A DNA stretch of 64,000 nt from Aldehydirespirator sp965203635 (lineage in GTDB: Bacteria; Actinomycetota; Acidimicrobiia; Acidimicrobiales; Aldehydirespiratoraceae): positions 1,178,001 to 1,242,000 of the forward strand of contig OZ241903.1 in assembly GCA_965203635.1 (NCBI GenBank). Reading direction: 5' to 3'. Both the position numbers and the translations under genes were made by a program. Below the pieces are notes generated by a model. That model was given only the letters and a program-made list of their open reading frames with translations, made no database searches and was not told the origin of the DNA. Positions 8,514-17,332 of the stretch are shown in pieces; position 1 is the first letter of the stretch; the number at the start of each line of letters is the position of its first letter.

Positions 8514-9770
8514 ATGGACTTCCGCCGGATCAACGGCCTCCCGCCCTACGTCTTCACGATCATCAACGACCTGAAGATCCAGCTCCGCCACGAGGGCGCC
8601 GACATCATCGACCTCGGGTTCGGCAACCCCGACCTGCCGTCCCCCGACATCGCAGTGGACAAGCTGTGCGAAGCGGCCCGCAACCCCCGCAACCACCGCT
8701 ACTCGTCCAGCCGGGGCCTGCCCGCCCTGCGCCGCAACGTCGCCGCCCTCTACCAGCAGCGCTTCGGGGTGGAACTCGACCCCGACACCCAGGTCATCAA
8801 CACCATCGGGGCCAAGGAGGGGTTCAGCCACCTCATGTGGGTGATGCTCCAGCCCGGCGACACCTGCCTGGTGCCCACCCCCAGCTACCCCATCCACATC
8901 TACGGGCCGCTGTTCGCCGGCGCCCAGATCCGGGAAGTGCCCCTCGCCGACGGCGACGAGTTCGTCCACCGCATGCAGCTCAGCTGGCGCTACAGCCGGC
9001 CCAAGCCCCGGGTGGCGGTCATCTCGTTCCCGCACAACCCCACCACCACCTGCGTCGACCTCGCCTTCATGCAGAAGGTGGTCGACTGGGCCCGGGAGCA
9101 CGACATGCTGGTCGTGCACGACAACGCCTACGCCGACCTCGGCTTCGACGGGTACCAGCCGCCGTCGATCCTGCAGGTGGACGGGGCCGCCGACTGCGCG
9201 GTCGAGTTCTACTCGTGCACCAAGTCGTTCTCGATGGCGGGCTGGCGGATGGCGTTCATGCTGGGCAACGCCGAGGTGGTGGCCGCGCTGGCCAAACTCA
9301 AGAGCTACCTCGACTACGGGTCGTTCCAGCCGATCCAGATCGCGGCCGCGGTCACCCTGAAGGAGCAGCCCGACTACCCGCTGGAGGCCTGCGCGGTGTA
9401 CGAGCGCCGGCGCGACGCCCTGTGCGACGGCCTCAACCGCATCGGCTGGGAGGTCGAGCCACCCAAAGGGACCATGTTCGTGTGGGCCAGGATCCCCGAG
9501 CCGTACCGGCACCTGGACTCGATCGAGTTCGCGTCGAAGCTGGTGCGCGAGGCCCATGTGGCGGTGTCGCCCGGCGTGGGGTTCGGGCCCGGCGGCGAGG
9601 GACACGTGCGGTTCGCGCTGATCGAGAACCGCCAGCGCATCAACCAGGGCATCCGCAACCTGCGGCGCTGCCTGCCCGACCTGGAGGCCGCTGCCGGTGC
9701 CGGCGAGGCCGGCGAGTCCGAGACCGAGGCCATGAACAGGGCGCCCGCCGACAAGGCCACCGCAGCCTGA
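8514..9770 (+). CDS. alaC: Aminotransferase class I/II, AlaC-like alanine aminotransferase
   Basis: A 418-residue PLP enzyme that closely follows the AlaC layout: RRINGLPPYVF at the N-terminus, DIIDLGFGNPD, RYSSSRGLPALRRN, IGAKEGFSHLMW, PTPSYPIHIYG and the C-terminal VSPGVGFGPGGEGHVRFALIENR. The PLP-binding lysine is Lys237 in CTKSFSMAGWR. It should interconvert glutamate/pyruvate and 2-oxoglutarate/alanine. The ATG at 8514 is chosen because the family begins here; an upstream in-frame ATG at 8472 would add 14 residues. yaaA starts 7 bp after its stop, so the two are probably co-transcribed. Confidence 0.92.
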   Translation: MDFRRINGLPPYVFTIINDLKIQLRHEGADIIDLGFGNPDLPSPDIAVDKLCEAARNPRNHRYSSSRGLPALRRNVAALYQQRFGVELDPDTQVINTIGAKEGFSHLMWVMLQPGDTCLVPTPSYPIHIYGPLFAGAQIREVPLADGDEFVHRMQLSWRYSRPKPRVAVISFPHNPTTTCVDLAFMQKVVDWAREHDMLVVHDNAYADLGFDGYQPPSILQVDGAADCAVEFYSCTKSFSMAGWRMAFMLGNAEVVAALAKLKSYLDYGSFQPIQIAAAVTLKEQPDYPLEACAVYERRRDALCDGLNRIGWEVEPPKGTMFVWARIPEPYRHLDSIEFASKLVREAHVAVSPGVGFGPGGEGHVRFALIENRQRINQGIRNLRRCLPDLEAAAGAGEAGESETEAMNRAPADKATAA

Positions 9771-9777
9771 CCGGTAC

Positions 9778-10557
9778 ATGCTGATCGTCGTCTCGCCGGC
9801 CAAGGCACTCGACTACAGCTCGGCCCTGCCCACCCGCAAGCACTCCCAACCCCGCATGCTGGACGAGGCCGGGCCGCTGGTGGACGTGATGCGCCAGAAG
9901 ACGCCCGACGAGATCTCCAAGCTCATGGGCATCTCGGCCGAGCTGGCCGAACTCAACTTCGACCGATACGCCGACTGGCAGGCGCCGTTCACCACCGCCG
10001 ACGCCCGGCCCGCACTGCTGGCCTTCGCCGGCGACGTGTACCAGGGCATGGACGCCGCCGCCACCTTCACCGAGCGCGACTACACCCACGCCCAGAAGGT
10101 GCTGCGCATCCTGTCGGGGCTGTACGGGGTGCTGCGCCCGCTGGACCTGATGCAGCCGTACCGGCTGGAGATGGGGTCCAAGCTGGCCACCGACCGGGGC
10201 CGCGACCTGTACGCCTACTGGGGCGAGCGCATCACCGACGCGCTCAACGAGGACCTGGCCGCCAGCCCGGGGCCGGCGGTGGTGGTGAACCTGGCGTCAC
10301 ATGAGTACTTCCGCTCGGTGGACATGGCGCGGCTCGACGGGCGGCTGGTGACGCCCGCCTTCCTGGACGGCCGGGGCGAGGCCGAGCCCAAGATGATCTC
10401 GTTCTTCGCCAAGCGGGCCCGGGGGTCGATGGCGGGCTGGATCATCCGCAACCGGGTGAAGTCGGTGCGGGGGCTGCAGGACTTCGACGGGCTGGGCTAC
10501 GGGTTCGACCCCGAACGGTCCGACACCGACCGCCCCGTGTACGTCCGCTACAGCTAG
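9778..10557 (+). CDS. yaaA: YaaA-family (DUF328) peroxide stress protein
   Basis: A 259-residue YaaA/UPF0246 protein. The family-defining N-terminus MLIVVSPAKALDY, the TFTERDYTHAQKVLRILSGLYGVLRPLDLMQPYRLEMG block and the C-terminal FFAKRARGSMAGWIIRNR and LGYGFDPERS motifs are all present. In E. coli, YaaA binds DNA and limits Fenton chemistry by lowering free iron under peroxide stress. The ATG follows the alaC stop by 7 bp. Family assignment is secure; the role in this organism is inferred. Confidence 0.92.
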   Translation: MLIVVSPAKALDYSSALPTRKHSQPRMLDEAGPLVDVMRQKTPDEISKLMGISAELAELNFDRYADWQAPFTTADARPALLAFAGDVYQGMDAAATFTERDYTHAQKVLRILSGLYGVLRPLDLMQPYRLEMGSKLATDRGRDLYAYWGERITDALNEDLAASPGPAVVVNLASHEYFRSVDMARLDGRLVTPAFLDGRGEAEPKMISFFAKRARGSMAGWIIRNRVKSVRGLQDFDGLGYGFDPERSDTDRPVYVRYS

Positions 10558-10569
10558 CGGTTCGTCGAC

Positions 10570-11325
10570 GTGGGCCACCGCCCCGATGATCCATCGGGAG
10601 TCTGCTACGACCTCAGCGTGTCGCCCGTAGCATCCAGCGAACCGTTCGAGCCGCTGCCGGCCCAAGGCCTCGACGATCCGATGGTCGTCTGCGGCGACTG
10701 GGAGGCGATCCCGTCGTCGCACCTTGCCCATCTGCCGAGCATCGACAGCTTCGACCACCCTGCGATCGACGCACTGCGCTCCGAGTTGGCCGAGCCGAGC
10801 GGGGCGCCGCTGCCCGAAGGGCGCTGGGTCGTCATAAGCATTGACACCTACCGCGCCGAGTTCGCTGCGCTGTCACCCGACGGCTCCGGCTCGATCGCAT
10901 TCGCGAACCGCCATCACGCCATCGTCGATTGGAAGGTCGCGGGCCACGCCTGGGATCGCCCCTGGGCGGCCGCGTGCGGCCCGAGAGTGCCCCTGGCTCC
11001 CGGGCTGGGCGTGGTCGACGTGCAACTCGATCCGCAGTCGCTTCCCACCCCCGACAGCACCACGGTGGATCTTCTCGTCACCCAGCAGGGCTGCAACAGC
11101 GGCGAAGCGATGGGCGACAACCTGCTGGGTCCGCAGGTGCGCGAGACCGACGACGCGGTGCTGGTGGCCTTCGCGGTTCGTGTCAGCGGCGGCGTGGCCA
11201 CCTGCCCGGGCAACCCGCCCTCGAGAGTGACGGTCGAGCTGTCCGAGCCGCTCGGCGAGCGCACGGTCCGCGACGGGCTCTCCATTTCGCCGCAATCCCT
11301 GGGAGTCTTCGATGAAGACTGGTAG
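10570..11325 (+). CDS. Hypothetical protein
   Basis: An open frame of 251 codons with actinobacterial codon bias, 12 bp after yaaA on the same strand. No family is recognised. The product has no transmembrane helix, an isolated Cys pair in its N-terminal third (VCYDL and MVVCGDW) and further Cys residues near CGPRVP, QQGCNSG and TCPGNPP. This pattern, with many beta-prone stretches in the C-terminal half, would fit a disulfide-containing beta-rich protein, but there is no clear signal peptide. The start is uncertain: GTG 10570 or GTG 10618 are both possible. The downstream tRNA begins 82 bp after the stop. Confidence 0.6.
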   Translation: MGHRPDDPSGVCYDLSVSPVASSEPFEPLPAQGLDDPMVVCGDWEAIPSSHLAHLPSIDSFDHPAIDALRSELAEPSGAPLPEGRWVVISIDTYRAEFAALSPDGSGSIAFANRHHAIVDWKVAGHAWDRPWAAACGPRVPLAPGLGVVDVQLDPQSLPTPDSTTVDLLVTQQGCNSGEAMGDNLLGPQVRETDDAVLVAFAVRVSGGVATCPGNPPSRVTVELSEPLGERTVRDGLSISPQSLGVFDEDW

Positions 11326-11407
11326 CCAGACGAGTCCGGCTGAGCACGAATCCCGCTGAGCCTGCTTCGGGTCTGCGCCACCCAACAGCTACGCTCAGCG
11401 TGCCTTC

Positions 11408-11478
11408 GCGGGTGTAGTTCAATGGTAGAACATCAGCTTCCCAAGCTGAGAATGCGAGTTCGATTCTCGTCATCCGCT
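11408..11478 (+). tRNA. tRNA-Gly (anticodon CCC)
   Basis: A cloverleaf can be folded by eye. The acceptor is GCGGGTG/CATCCGC with one G-U pair, the D-stem is GTTC/GAAC, and the anticodon stem TCAGC/GCTGA encloses loop TTCCCAA, giving anticodon CCC. The T-arm is GCGAG-TTCGATT-CTCGT. The discriminator base is T and CCA is not encoded. It lies at the left edge of the accessory region, a common integration site, but I found no second copy of its 3' end in the window. Confidence 0.9.
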
Positions 11479-11696
11479 CCCGGTTGCCTGTTCCCCAATT
11501 GGGTCTGCTGTTGTTCACGACCTAGCCAGAATCGGCGCCCACCAGGCCGTTTGAGCCTCGTTCTGAGGCCTCGGCCAGTCTTCAGCGGCCGGGGGCGGGC
11601 CGCGGGGGCCGAGATTGTGTCCGGTGGCGGGTCAGGACCCATGCCCGGGCGCGACAGTGCCGACGGCTATCTCGCCGTCAGCACTGCGATCAGGGC

Positions 11697-12706
11697 CTAG
11701 CTACGTCTAGGGGGCGGCCGGGGGGTCTGGTCCCCTGTTGAGTCGCTGTCGTCGTCGAGTTCGGTGTCTGACGGTGCTTCGGCGGCGTGCGCGTCGCCGT
11801 CGTGTGTGCCGGTAGCCGCCAGCTTGGCCTTGCGGCGCTGTTCACGCAGTTCGTGTCGTTTCTCGCGGGCCGCTTGGGCGAGTTCGATGTTGTGCCATAC
11901 CGCGAGCAGCAGGAAGCCGAGACTGTTGGCTGCGAGACCCAGCGCCTGGCGCCATCCCCTGTTGAGGGCTTCGTCGCGTTTGAACACGCTGACCCTGGTC
12001 TCGACCCGCAGGCGACGCCGGTAGCTTTTGCGATGGGCGCGGGTGCCGAAGGGAGCTTTCTGGCTGTTGCCGAGGAGGCAGCAGTCCGCTTTGGCGAAGC
12101 CTGAGCAGCAGCTCGTCGCTCCCTTTGCGTCAACGCGGGGAACACTGCCCGGCGGGGTGGTCCGGTTGTGGCGGGCGCTTCTTTTGGCTCTCGCTGAGGG
12201 TTTCATGGTGGTCTTGGCTGCGCTGGTGAAACGGCCGACGCATTGAGGGCACACGAACTGCTTGCCGCCGTCGTCGAGCCAGCTGTTCATCCGCCACGCG
12301 TAGGTCTCGAAGCGTCGGGCGTACCATTCCTCGAGCTCGCGGCCTGTGAGGCCCTCTGGTGGCGTCCACAGGTGCTGTGGCGTGAACTTGTGAAGGAACG
12401 TCCCGCAATGGTCGATCACCGGCTCGCGCTGTTTGCCTATGTAGACCTGCTTGGCCGTCTTCACGGCTGTGACGGACTGGTCCATGACCACGTCGATGCG
12501 GAGCTTGTGGGCCGGTTCGACAAAGGAACTCTTCTTTGGCGTGTAAGCACGATCGAGGATCGCTTCTTTGATGTTCTCGCCGATCTCGAGCGACTGCTCC
12601 AGCAACTCGCGCGCGATTGGACCTTGATTGGTTGCCGCCGGCGCCGTGGAGACGGCAGTGATGTAGGGGTCGATGTGGTCATGGCCATCAAGACCCGGCG
12701 ACCGCC
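11697..12706 (-). pseudogene. DDE-type transposase, 5'-truncated remnant
   Basis: The minus-strand frame reads through a transposase core: GLDGHDHIDPYITAVSTAPA with ILDRAYTPKKSS (typical of the Asp-containing beta strand and DxAY region), then a Cys-rich stretch FVCPQCVGRF, and a C-terminal helical segment RVETRVSVFKRDEALNRGWR with ALGLAANSLGFLLLAVWHN. The N-terminal part of the family is missing: upstream of about 12706 the open frame continues only as antisense of another element (the IS3 remnant at 12672-13026). The last 60 residues are a charged, low-complexity tail. IS family is not assigned. It is probably non-functional because its start and N-terminal domain have been lost. Confidence 0.7.
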
Positions 12707-13026
12707 CCGAGGCCTGATCCATCATTCGGACAGGGATCCCAATACGGAAGCATCGCGTTCGGGCGTCGCTGCCGCCGCGCCGGGATCGTGCTGTCGATGG
12801 GCACCAGAGGCGACTGCTTCGACAGCATGGCCGAACCGTTCTTCTCTTCGCGACCCTCGAATGCGAGCTGCTCGACAAGACCCGATTCCGCAACCACACC
12901 GACGCCCGCACACAAATCATGAGCTTCATCGACTGGTACAACCACCACCGCCGCCACACCCGACTCGACAACCTCTCACCCATCCGCTACGAACAACACC
13001 ACCAACCCGCGGCCCAAGCCGCATAG
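12672..13026 (+). pseudogene. IS3-family transposase OrfB, C-terminal remnant with frameshifts
   Basis: Reading three frames in succession gives a continuous IS3-type OrfB C-terminus. It runs MAIKTRRPPRGLIHHSDR, then (frame change near 12728) SQYGSIAFGRRCRRAG and GIVLSMGTRGDCFDSMAEPFF, then (frame change near 12844) ATLECELLDKTRFRNHTDA and FIDWYNHHRRHTRLDNLSP, ending at TAG 13026. The HSDRGSQY and WYNxHRRHxxLxxLSP motifs are diagnostic of IS3/IS150 integrase cores. Two indels plus loss of the 5' two-thirds make it a dead relic. It abuts and runs head-on into the minus-strand DDE remnant near 12.67-12.70 kb. Confidence 0.8.
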
Positions 13027-13110
13027 CCACCCGGTGTCAACCAAACCGGGTCAGCTCCAATCTTGAGACTTGGGAGCTTCTAGCGGGGCGTTGACAGGGC
13101 AGGATGGGCG

Positions 13111-13863
13111 CTATGAATCGTGCGGGGGCGCGGCGGTGTGAGTTCGGGGAAGCGCTGGTCCCGGCTCGGTGTTGGCCCCGAGTTGAACATGGGTCACGAG
13201 AATCCGACGAATCTCCCGCGCCGACAGTATCGCCTGACTGCTGGGAGAAGGCGCAAGTGGTTCGCCGTCTGAACCTAGAATCGTCAGGGGCTGACCAATC
13301 ACAAGCTCGCGGTCAGGATGATCCTCTATATCGGTGTTGTACCACGCTAGAGGACCTGCCACATAGCTGCCATCCATCAGATGGCATTCAACGTATGTGT
13401 AGTACTTTTTGGAGTCGGTGTCTCTCGGCTTACTTAGCTCGAAGAAGCGATGCCAGACTGACTCGTCTGACAACGCTGGAGCAAACCGAGCGGTGAGACG
13501 CCTAATGGGCCAAGAACGATGCGCGAAGGCCACCGCGAGCGCGGATGAGACGGCCAACACGCCCATTGCCCAGGCCCCCACGTACGCAAGTCTCGCGTTG
13601 CTCTCAAGCAGGTATCCCCTCGTGTCGCGCAAGATCTCCACGATGCTCGGTGAGTGACCTCCGAACCACGGCACCCACTGGAGAACCCCATACAGTGCCA
13701 GCGTCACGGTGTTCGTCACCACGGCCACGACCAGGAGATTTGCGCCCTCGACGACCGTAGACACCGGGCGCGTGGGGACTGTTCTTCGCCGGATTGCGTA
13801 GTAGCAGTAGCCGGGAATCAGTGCATAGACAGCAACCAGGAGCCCTATCAGGGTGCTCGGCAT
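13111..13863 (-). CDS. DUF6338-like membrane protein
   Basis: A 250-residue protein with an N-terminal helix (STLIGLLVAVYALIPGYCYYA), a second pair of helices (about residues 38-65), a third around residues 93-115 and a cytoplasmic-looking tail. The LIPGYCYYAIRRRTVPTRPVST segment and the later FELSKPRDTDSKKYYTYVECHL and YVAGPLAWYN portions resemble the uncharacterised DUF6338 family, often seen in accessory regions. Function is unknown. It starts 18 bp after a small proline-rich ORF on the same strand. Moderate confidence in the family, high confidence that it is a gene. Confidence 0.7.
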   Translation of the reverse strand: MPSTLIGLLVAVYALIPGYCYYAIRRRTVPTRPVSTVVEGANLLVVAVVTNTVTLALYGVLQWVPWFGGHSPSIVEILRDTRGYLLESNARLAYVGAWAMGVLAVSSALAVAFAHRSWPIRRLTARFAPALSDESVWHRFFELSKPRDTDSKKYYTYVECHLMDGSYVAGPLAWYNTDIEDHPDRELVIGQPLTILGSDGEPLAPSPSSQAILSAREIRRILVTHVQLGANTEPGPALPRTHTAAPPHDS

Positions 13864-13881
13864 CCGCTGGGAGTGCTATCG

Positions 13882-14022
13882 CTAGGACTGCGTGTTGCCG
13901 CTTCCGCTTGGAGGCTTGGGCGGAGTGCTCGCAGGGGGCGGAGGCGGGGGAGCGTTCGTAGGTGCTCGCCCACGCTTGGACACGTTCCCCTCAGCACGAG
14001 GTCGTGTCTGGTGCTCGGTCAT
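13882..14022 (-). CDS. Small proline-rich protein
   Basis: A 46-codon frame starting ATG at 14022 and ending TAG at 13882, encoding MTEHQTRPRAEGNVSKRGR followed by a run rich in Pro and Ser (APTNAPPPPPPASTPPKPPS). It immediately precedes the DUF6338-like gene and could be co-translated with it. No ribosome-binding site is obvious and the sequence is low-complexity, so this is a tentative call. Confidence 0.4.
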   Translation of the reverse strand: MTEHQTRPRAEGNVSKRGRAPTNAPPPPPPASTPPKPPSGSGNTQS

Positions 14023-14096
14023 GCGCTGAGGCTACCAGGTGGTCAGTCCTCGCCTGCTGTGCGCGCATGGCCAAGACGGAGGCAGCTCACACGGAA

Positions 14097-14987
14097 CTAG
14101 CGGCCTGAAGATTCGAAACGGTCGAAGAACCCTGGGATGGCGCGATAGGCGACCTGCACACCAGCTTGCTCGCCTTTGGCAGCGATCAGGTCACAGAGGC
14201 GGGCACCGTCAATCAGCTCCACGGTGGGGATTGCTTCCTGGGACGCGTCGTCGGCTCCGCGGGTGAACGAGCCGAGCGTGACCAGCACCGCCCGTTCGGC
14301 TCCTTTGGCTTGAGCGTCACGTTGGAACAGCGCCACGACATCTCGGCCCACAGACGAGGCCGGGTCAGAACGTTTGGCCTGCACTGCGACCGTCACCGAC
14401 AACAGATCACCGACTGGAGCGGTGCCGATGCCGTCCACACCGCCATCTCCGACACCTCCGACATGCTCTAGCTCCATGCCGTAGACCCTCAGCAGGTGCA
14501 GCACATACCGCTCGAACGCCACCGGCGACATGGCATGCAACTGCGTCAGCAGTGGCACCTGCCAGTCCTCGCCCTCCACCGGCGCTCCGTCGGACTCCCC
14601 GGCGCCTGCGCCCTGGGCCTCCTTCTTTGGAGCGAACGTTCTCGCAGCAACCCGATATGCCTCATCCAGCGGACCCTTCGCGTCGGCATCAGACAGGCCA
14701 GCAACATGCGCGCCCTCATCGGTAATGAGGTACAGGGCCCGCCTCGGAGAGTCCAACAGCCCGCCCCGCTTGCAGTACAGCATCGCCCAACTGATGCGGT
14801 TGATGAGCTTCAACTCCCCAGAGGCGTAGGCAATCCCCTCCCAGCGGCCCTCGGGGTCGACCATCGCCGCCACTTCGTCATAAAGCTGACGCGTGGAGGC
14901 CGAACCCCCCAACTGCACGACCGCCCGCACCACAGGCAGCATCAAGGTCCGAAACGGAGGAGGCAACCCCAAGTCGTCACCAGCCAC
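14097..14987 (-). CDS. Mrr-type restriction endonuclease
   Basis: A 296-residue protein with an N-terminal Mrr winged-helix domain (residues ~8-100; PVVRAVVQLGGSASTRQLYDEV and SGELKLINRISWAMLYCKRGGL). The C-terminal Mrr nuclease domain (about 150-290) contains MSPVAFERYVLHLLRVYG, then GGVGDGGVDGIG with the catalytic Asp, and VAVQAKR with the QxK motif. Such enzymes cleave methylated or foreign DNA (type IV restriction) or DNA modified by an incoming methyltransferase. No methyltransferase lies nearby, which fits a methylation-dependent activity. Located in the accessory region among unknown genes, it supports a defence-island reading. Confidence 0.88.
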   Translation of the reverse strand: MAGDDLGLPPPFRTLMLPVVRAVVQLGGSASTRQLYDEVAAMVDPEGRWEGIAYASGELKLINRISWAMLYCKRGGLLDSPRRALYLITDEGAHVAGLSDADAKGPLDEAYRVAARTFAPKKEAQGAGAGESDGAPVEGEDWQVPLLTQLHAMSPVAFERYVLHLLRVYGMELEHVGGVGDGGVDGIGTAPVGDLLSVTVAVQAKRSDPASSVGRDVVALFQRDAQAKGAERAVLVTLGSFTRGADDASQEAIPTVELIDGARLCDLIAAKGEQAGVQVAYRAIPGFFDRFESSGR

Positions 14988-15194
14988 CGCGACGGTCTAC
15001 CCCATCGTCGCCGTGACGGCCAACCAAGTCCAGCGAGCGCCCCCACCAACCCCCCTCAGATCACGCCCGATACACAAAATTCCCGAGACAGGCCCTGACA
15101 GGCCCGAACTGGCTAAGCGTTCGATGCTGGCTCCCCGCGAAGCGCACCGTGGGGATCCGTGTCATCGGCGGAAGTAGCCGCCAGCGACAGCGGT

Positions 15195-16088
15195 CTAGGC
15201 CCGTGGCACGATGTATCGCTGTTGCCAGTCTCCGGGCTTGAACAGGCGCAGCACCGTGTAGCTCTCCTGATCGCGGCCTTCTCCACCATGCGACTTTGCA
15301 ATCACCCACACCTCGTCGAAGTAGTCAAAGGTGATGCCGTCCATGCTGGGGGGAGGTGACGGCGAGTCGGGGCCAAAGAAGTCGTTTAGCAACGTTGCGG
15401 GCTCGTACTCGAGCATCACGGCTAGCCACTTCAGGTCGGGAGCGTTGTCCAGTTGCGCGCCACTGGCCTTGTCGTTGATGCACGCCTGGATCGGGGGGAT
15501 GAGCCTTTGGTGGTCGACCCGTCCACCGAATGAGGTGCTGCTATGGGTCCATACGGCCCCGTGCCCGCTTCCCACATGGTCAGGCATCTTCACCACATCA
15601 ACGAATCGGGTGCCCCCGGAGTAGCGCGCCACCCCCAGATCGACGTGAAGCGCTGCCTCTGCTTCATACTTCAACTGCTGTGGCGAGGCGTGCTGACCCT
15701 CCACTGACACCAGAACATCACGCACCGCCTTCATCAGCTTGCCGATGGGAAGGTGTCGGTTGGCAGCGGGCGCGTGGTCCGACACGACGACGGTCCACAC
15801 ATACGACAGCCGAGCATCAGGCCAGCGCCTGGCCGAGCCACCGGGCGACAACGACTGAATGAACCATACGCCCGCCTCCTCGGTACAGAGCGTGACCTCC
15901 ACATCAGCGACACGCCCATCGGTCAGGGTCATCCGCCAATCGGGCGTCTTTGCGCTTCCCGACGGCACAAGCCGCTCACAACGCGCCACATCCTCGACCG
16001 CGCAGATGGCGTCAGCAGCGGCCTGCTCATCAACCCTTACATCTGCTCCGCTCACAGCGAGCGACCCTACCCACAGGCCCCTGCGCAA
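15195..16088 (-). CDS. Hypothetical protein of accessory region
   Basis: A 297-codon frame with no recognised family. The N-terminal third contains CERLVPSGSAKTPDWRMTL followed by VADVEVT; this PD...ExT arrangement is reminiscent of PD-(D/E)xK nucleases but lacks the usual lysine, so it is only a hint. The C-terminal part is mixed alpha/beta and ends with a charged stretch. It lies on the same strand as the Mrr gene, 207 bp away, and opposite 16187-16693. There are no membrane helices. The start at 16088 is the most upstream option; later starts are possible. Confidence 0.6.
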   Translation of the reverse strand: MRRGLWVGSLAVSGADVRVDEQAAADAICAVEDVARCERLVPSGSAKTPDWRMTLTDGRVADVEVTLCTEEAGVWFIQSLSPGGSARRWPDARLSYVWTVVVSDHAPAANRHLPIGKLMKAVRDVLVSVEGQHASPQQLKYEAEAALHVDLGVARYSGGTRFVDVVKMPDHVGSGHGAVWTHSSTSFGGRVDHQRLIPPIQACINDKASGAQLDNAPDLKWLAVMLEYEPATLLNDFFGPDSPSPPPSMDGITFDYFDEVWVIAKSHGGEGRDQESYTVLRLFKPGDWQQRYIVPRA

Positions 16089-16186
16089 CCACGGGGCGCG
16101 CTGGTGCTGAACCCATCGCCCGCCCCGCGCTCCTCGATAGCGTGGCTGACCGCTGACCTGGCGGACACGAAGGAGGCCGAACCGGA

Positions 16187-16693
16187 GTGAGGGACGTATG
16201 GATCGTGCTCATCGGGGTCGGTGCAGGTGCGCTGCTATCCGTCTTCATCCAGTGGGTAACTCATCGCTACGCCAAGCGGCAGCGACGCCAACACCTGATA
16301 TTGGTCGTGTGCTCCGTCTTGGATGACTTCATCGTCACCTGCCAAGAGGCAATCGCCGACGGAGGGAAGCGGTCGCCAGAGGGCAAGCGGGAGTTCAGTG
16401 TCCCGACGCCGACGCCACCTTCATTCTCGGCAGAGGTGGACTGGACGACCATCGATCAGGACTTGCTTAGGCGGTTCTTGTCCTTCCGGCTCGCCATAGC
16501 GAAGGCGCGTGAACAACTCGGTGAACAACTGCCCTACATCGCGTTTCATGAGGACTTCCCGCCTCTCTACCCTGAAATGTTCGACTTCCGCCGCAAGAGG
16601 TGCGCCGAGTGGAAGGAGGAGGCGTTGGAGCTATCGGCCGCGTTCCGCAAGAAGGCCAAGCCGCCCATCTGGGAACCAGTCTCCAACCCCTGA
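16187..16693 (+). CDS. Hypothetical single-pass membrane protein
   Basis: A 168-residue protein starting at GTG 16187. An N-terminal transmembrane helix (WIVLIGVGAGALLSVFIQWV) is followed by a basic stop-transfer sequence RYAKRQRRQ. The helical cytoplasmic domain has conserved-looking motifs FLSFRLAIAKAREQLG and LYPEMFDFRRKRCAEW. No family is recognised. It lies alone in the accessory region, with 639 bp of non-coding sequence downstream. Confidence 0.55.
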   Translation: MRDVWIVLIGVGAGALLSVFIQWVTHRYAKRQRRQHLILVVCSVLDDFIVTCQEAIADGGKRSPEGKREFSVPTPTPPSFSAEVDWTTIDQDLLRRFLSFRLAIAKAREQLGEQLPYIAFHEDFPPLYPEMFDFRRKRCAEWKEEALELSAAFRKKAKPPIWEPVSNP

Positions 16694-17332
16694 ACCACCA
16701 CCGCCGACGCGCATCGTCAGAACGGGTTGATGGAGCCACCTCCCAAGAAGGCCACCACGGTGCCGATGCCGGTCACGGCCTCCAGAACTCGCTTCAGCCA
16801 GCGCCAAACCCGGCGCGACGGCTCGGGGAGGGGCCACCGTCAGAGACCGCGCTGACGCTGGCGGTGGCCCGCCTTCGGTTCTCGCATATTGACAGAGACG
16901 AGCGACCCGATGACTGGACCTCAGCGCACGAGGGAGCGATGCACCTCGGGATGGGCTGCGCTCAAGGCATCCGCCCCCTTTACCTTGTTGAGCGGTCCCG
17001 GCGTGGCAGTGTCGGGGCTGGTTGCTCGCCGCGGCGGGTAGGGCTGTAGCCCCCTGTCACATTGATGGCCCGGGGGGTGTTGTCGCCCGCCGCGGTCGGG
17101 TGTCTTCGACCTCTGACAGGGACATGCCTTCGGGGCTGATCGTAAAGTGGTTGAGGCGCAGGCGGTGGGTAAGAGATTCGGATTCGGTGGGCTGTTGCTG
17201 TCACAACCTTCGGGTACCTTGCCAGCCGATGTCTCCGATGTCCGGCCTGAAGAGCAGCCCGCCGCAGCCGCCTCCCGCGGTTCCGGGTCTCGGGTCGTGG
17301 GGTGACGAGCACCAGCCGACGATGAGGGGTGC
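16694..17332. other. 639-bp gene-poor stretch
   Basis: No gene can be supported here. On the minus strand a short frame ending near 16717 reads RWPLPEPSRRVWRW and then VTGIGTVVAFLGGGSINPF, which looks like the tail of a small membrane peptide but has no start codon. The remainder carries long open frames in conflicting directions, typical of high-GC non-coding DNA. It may be decayed sequence within the island. Confidence 0.5.

Noticed and set aside
16694..16830. Small minus-strand membrane peptide ending VTGIGTVVAFLGGGSINPF
   Set aside because: The frame contains no start codon before the conserved-looking segment and is preceded by a stop; it may be a remnant.
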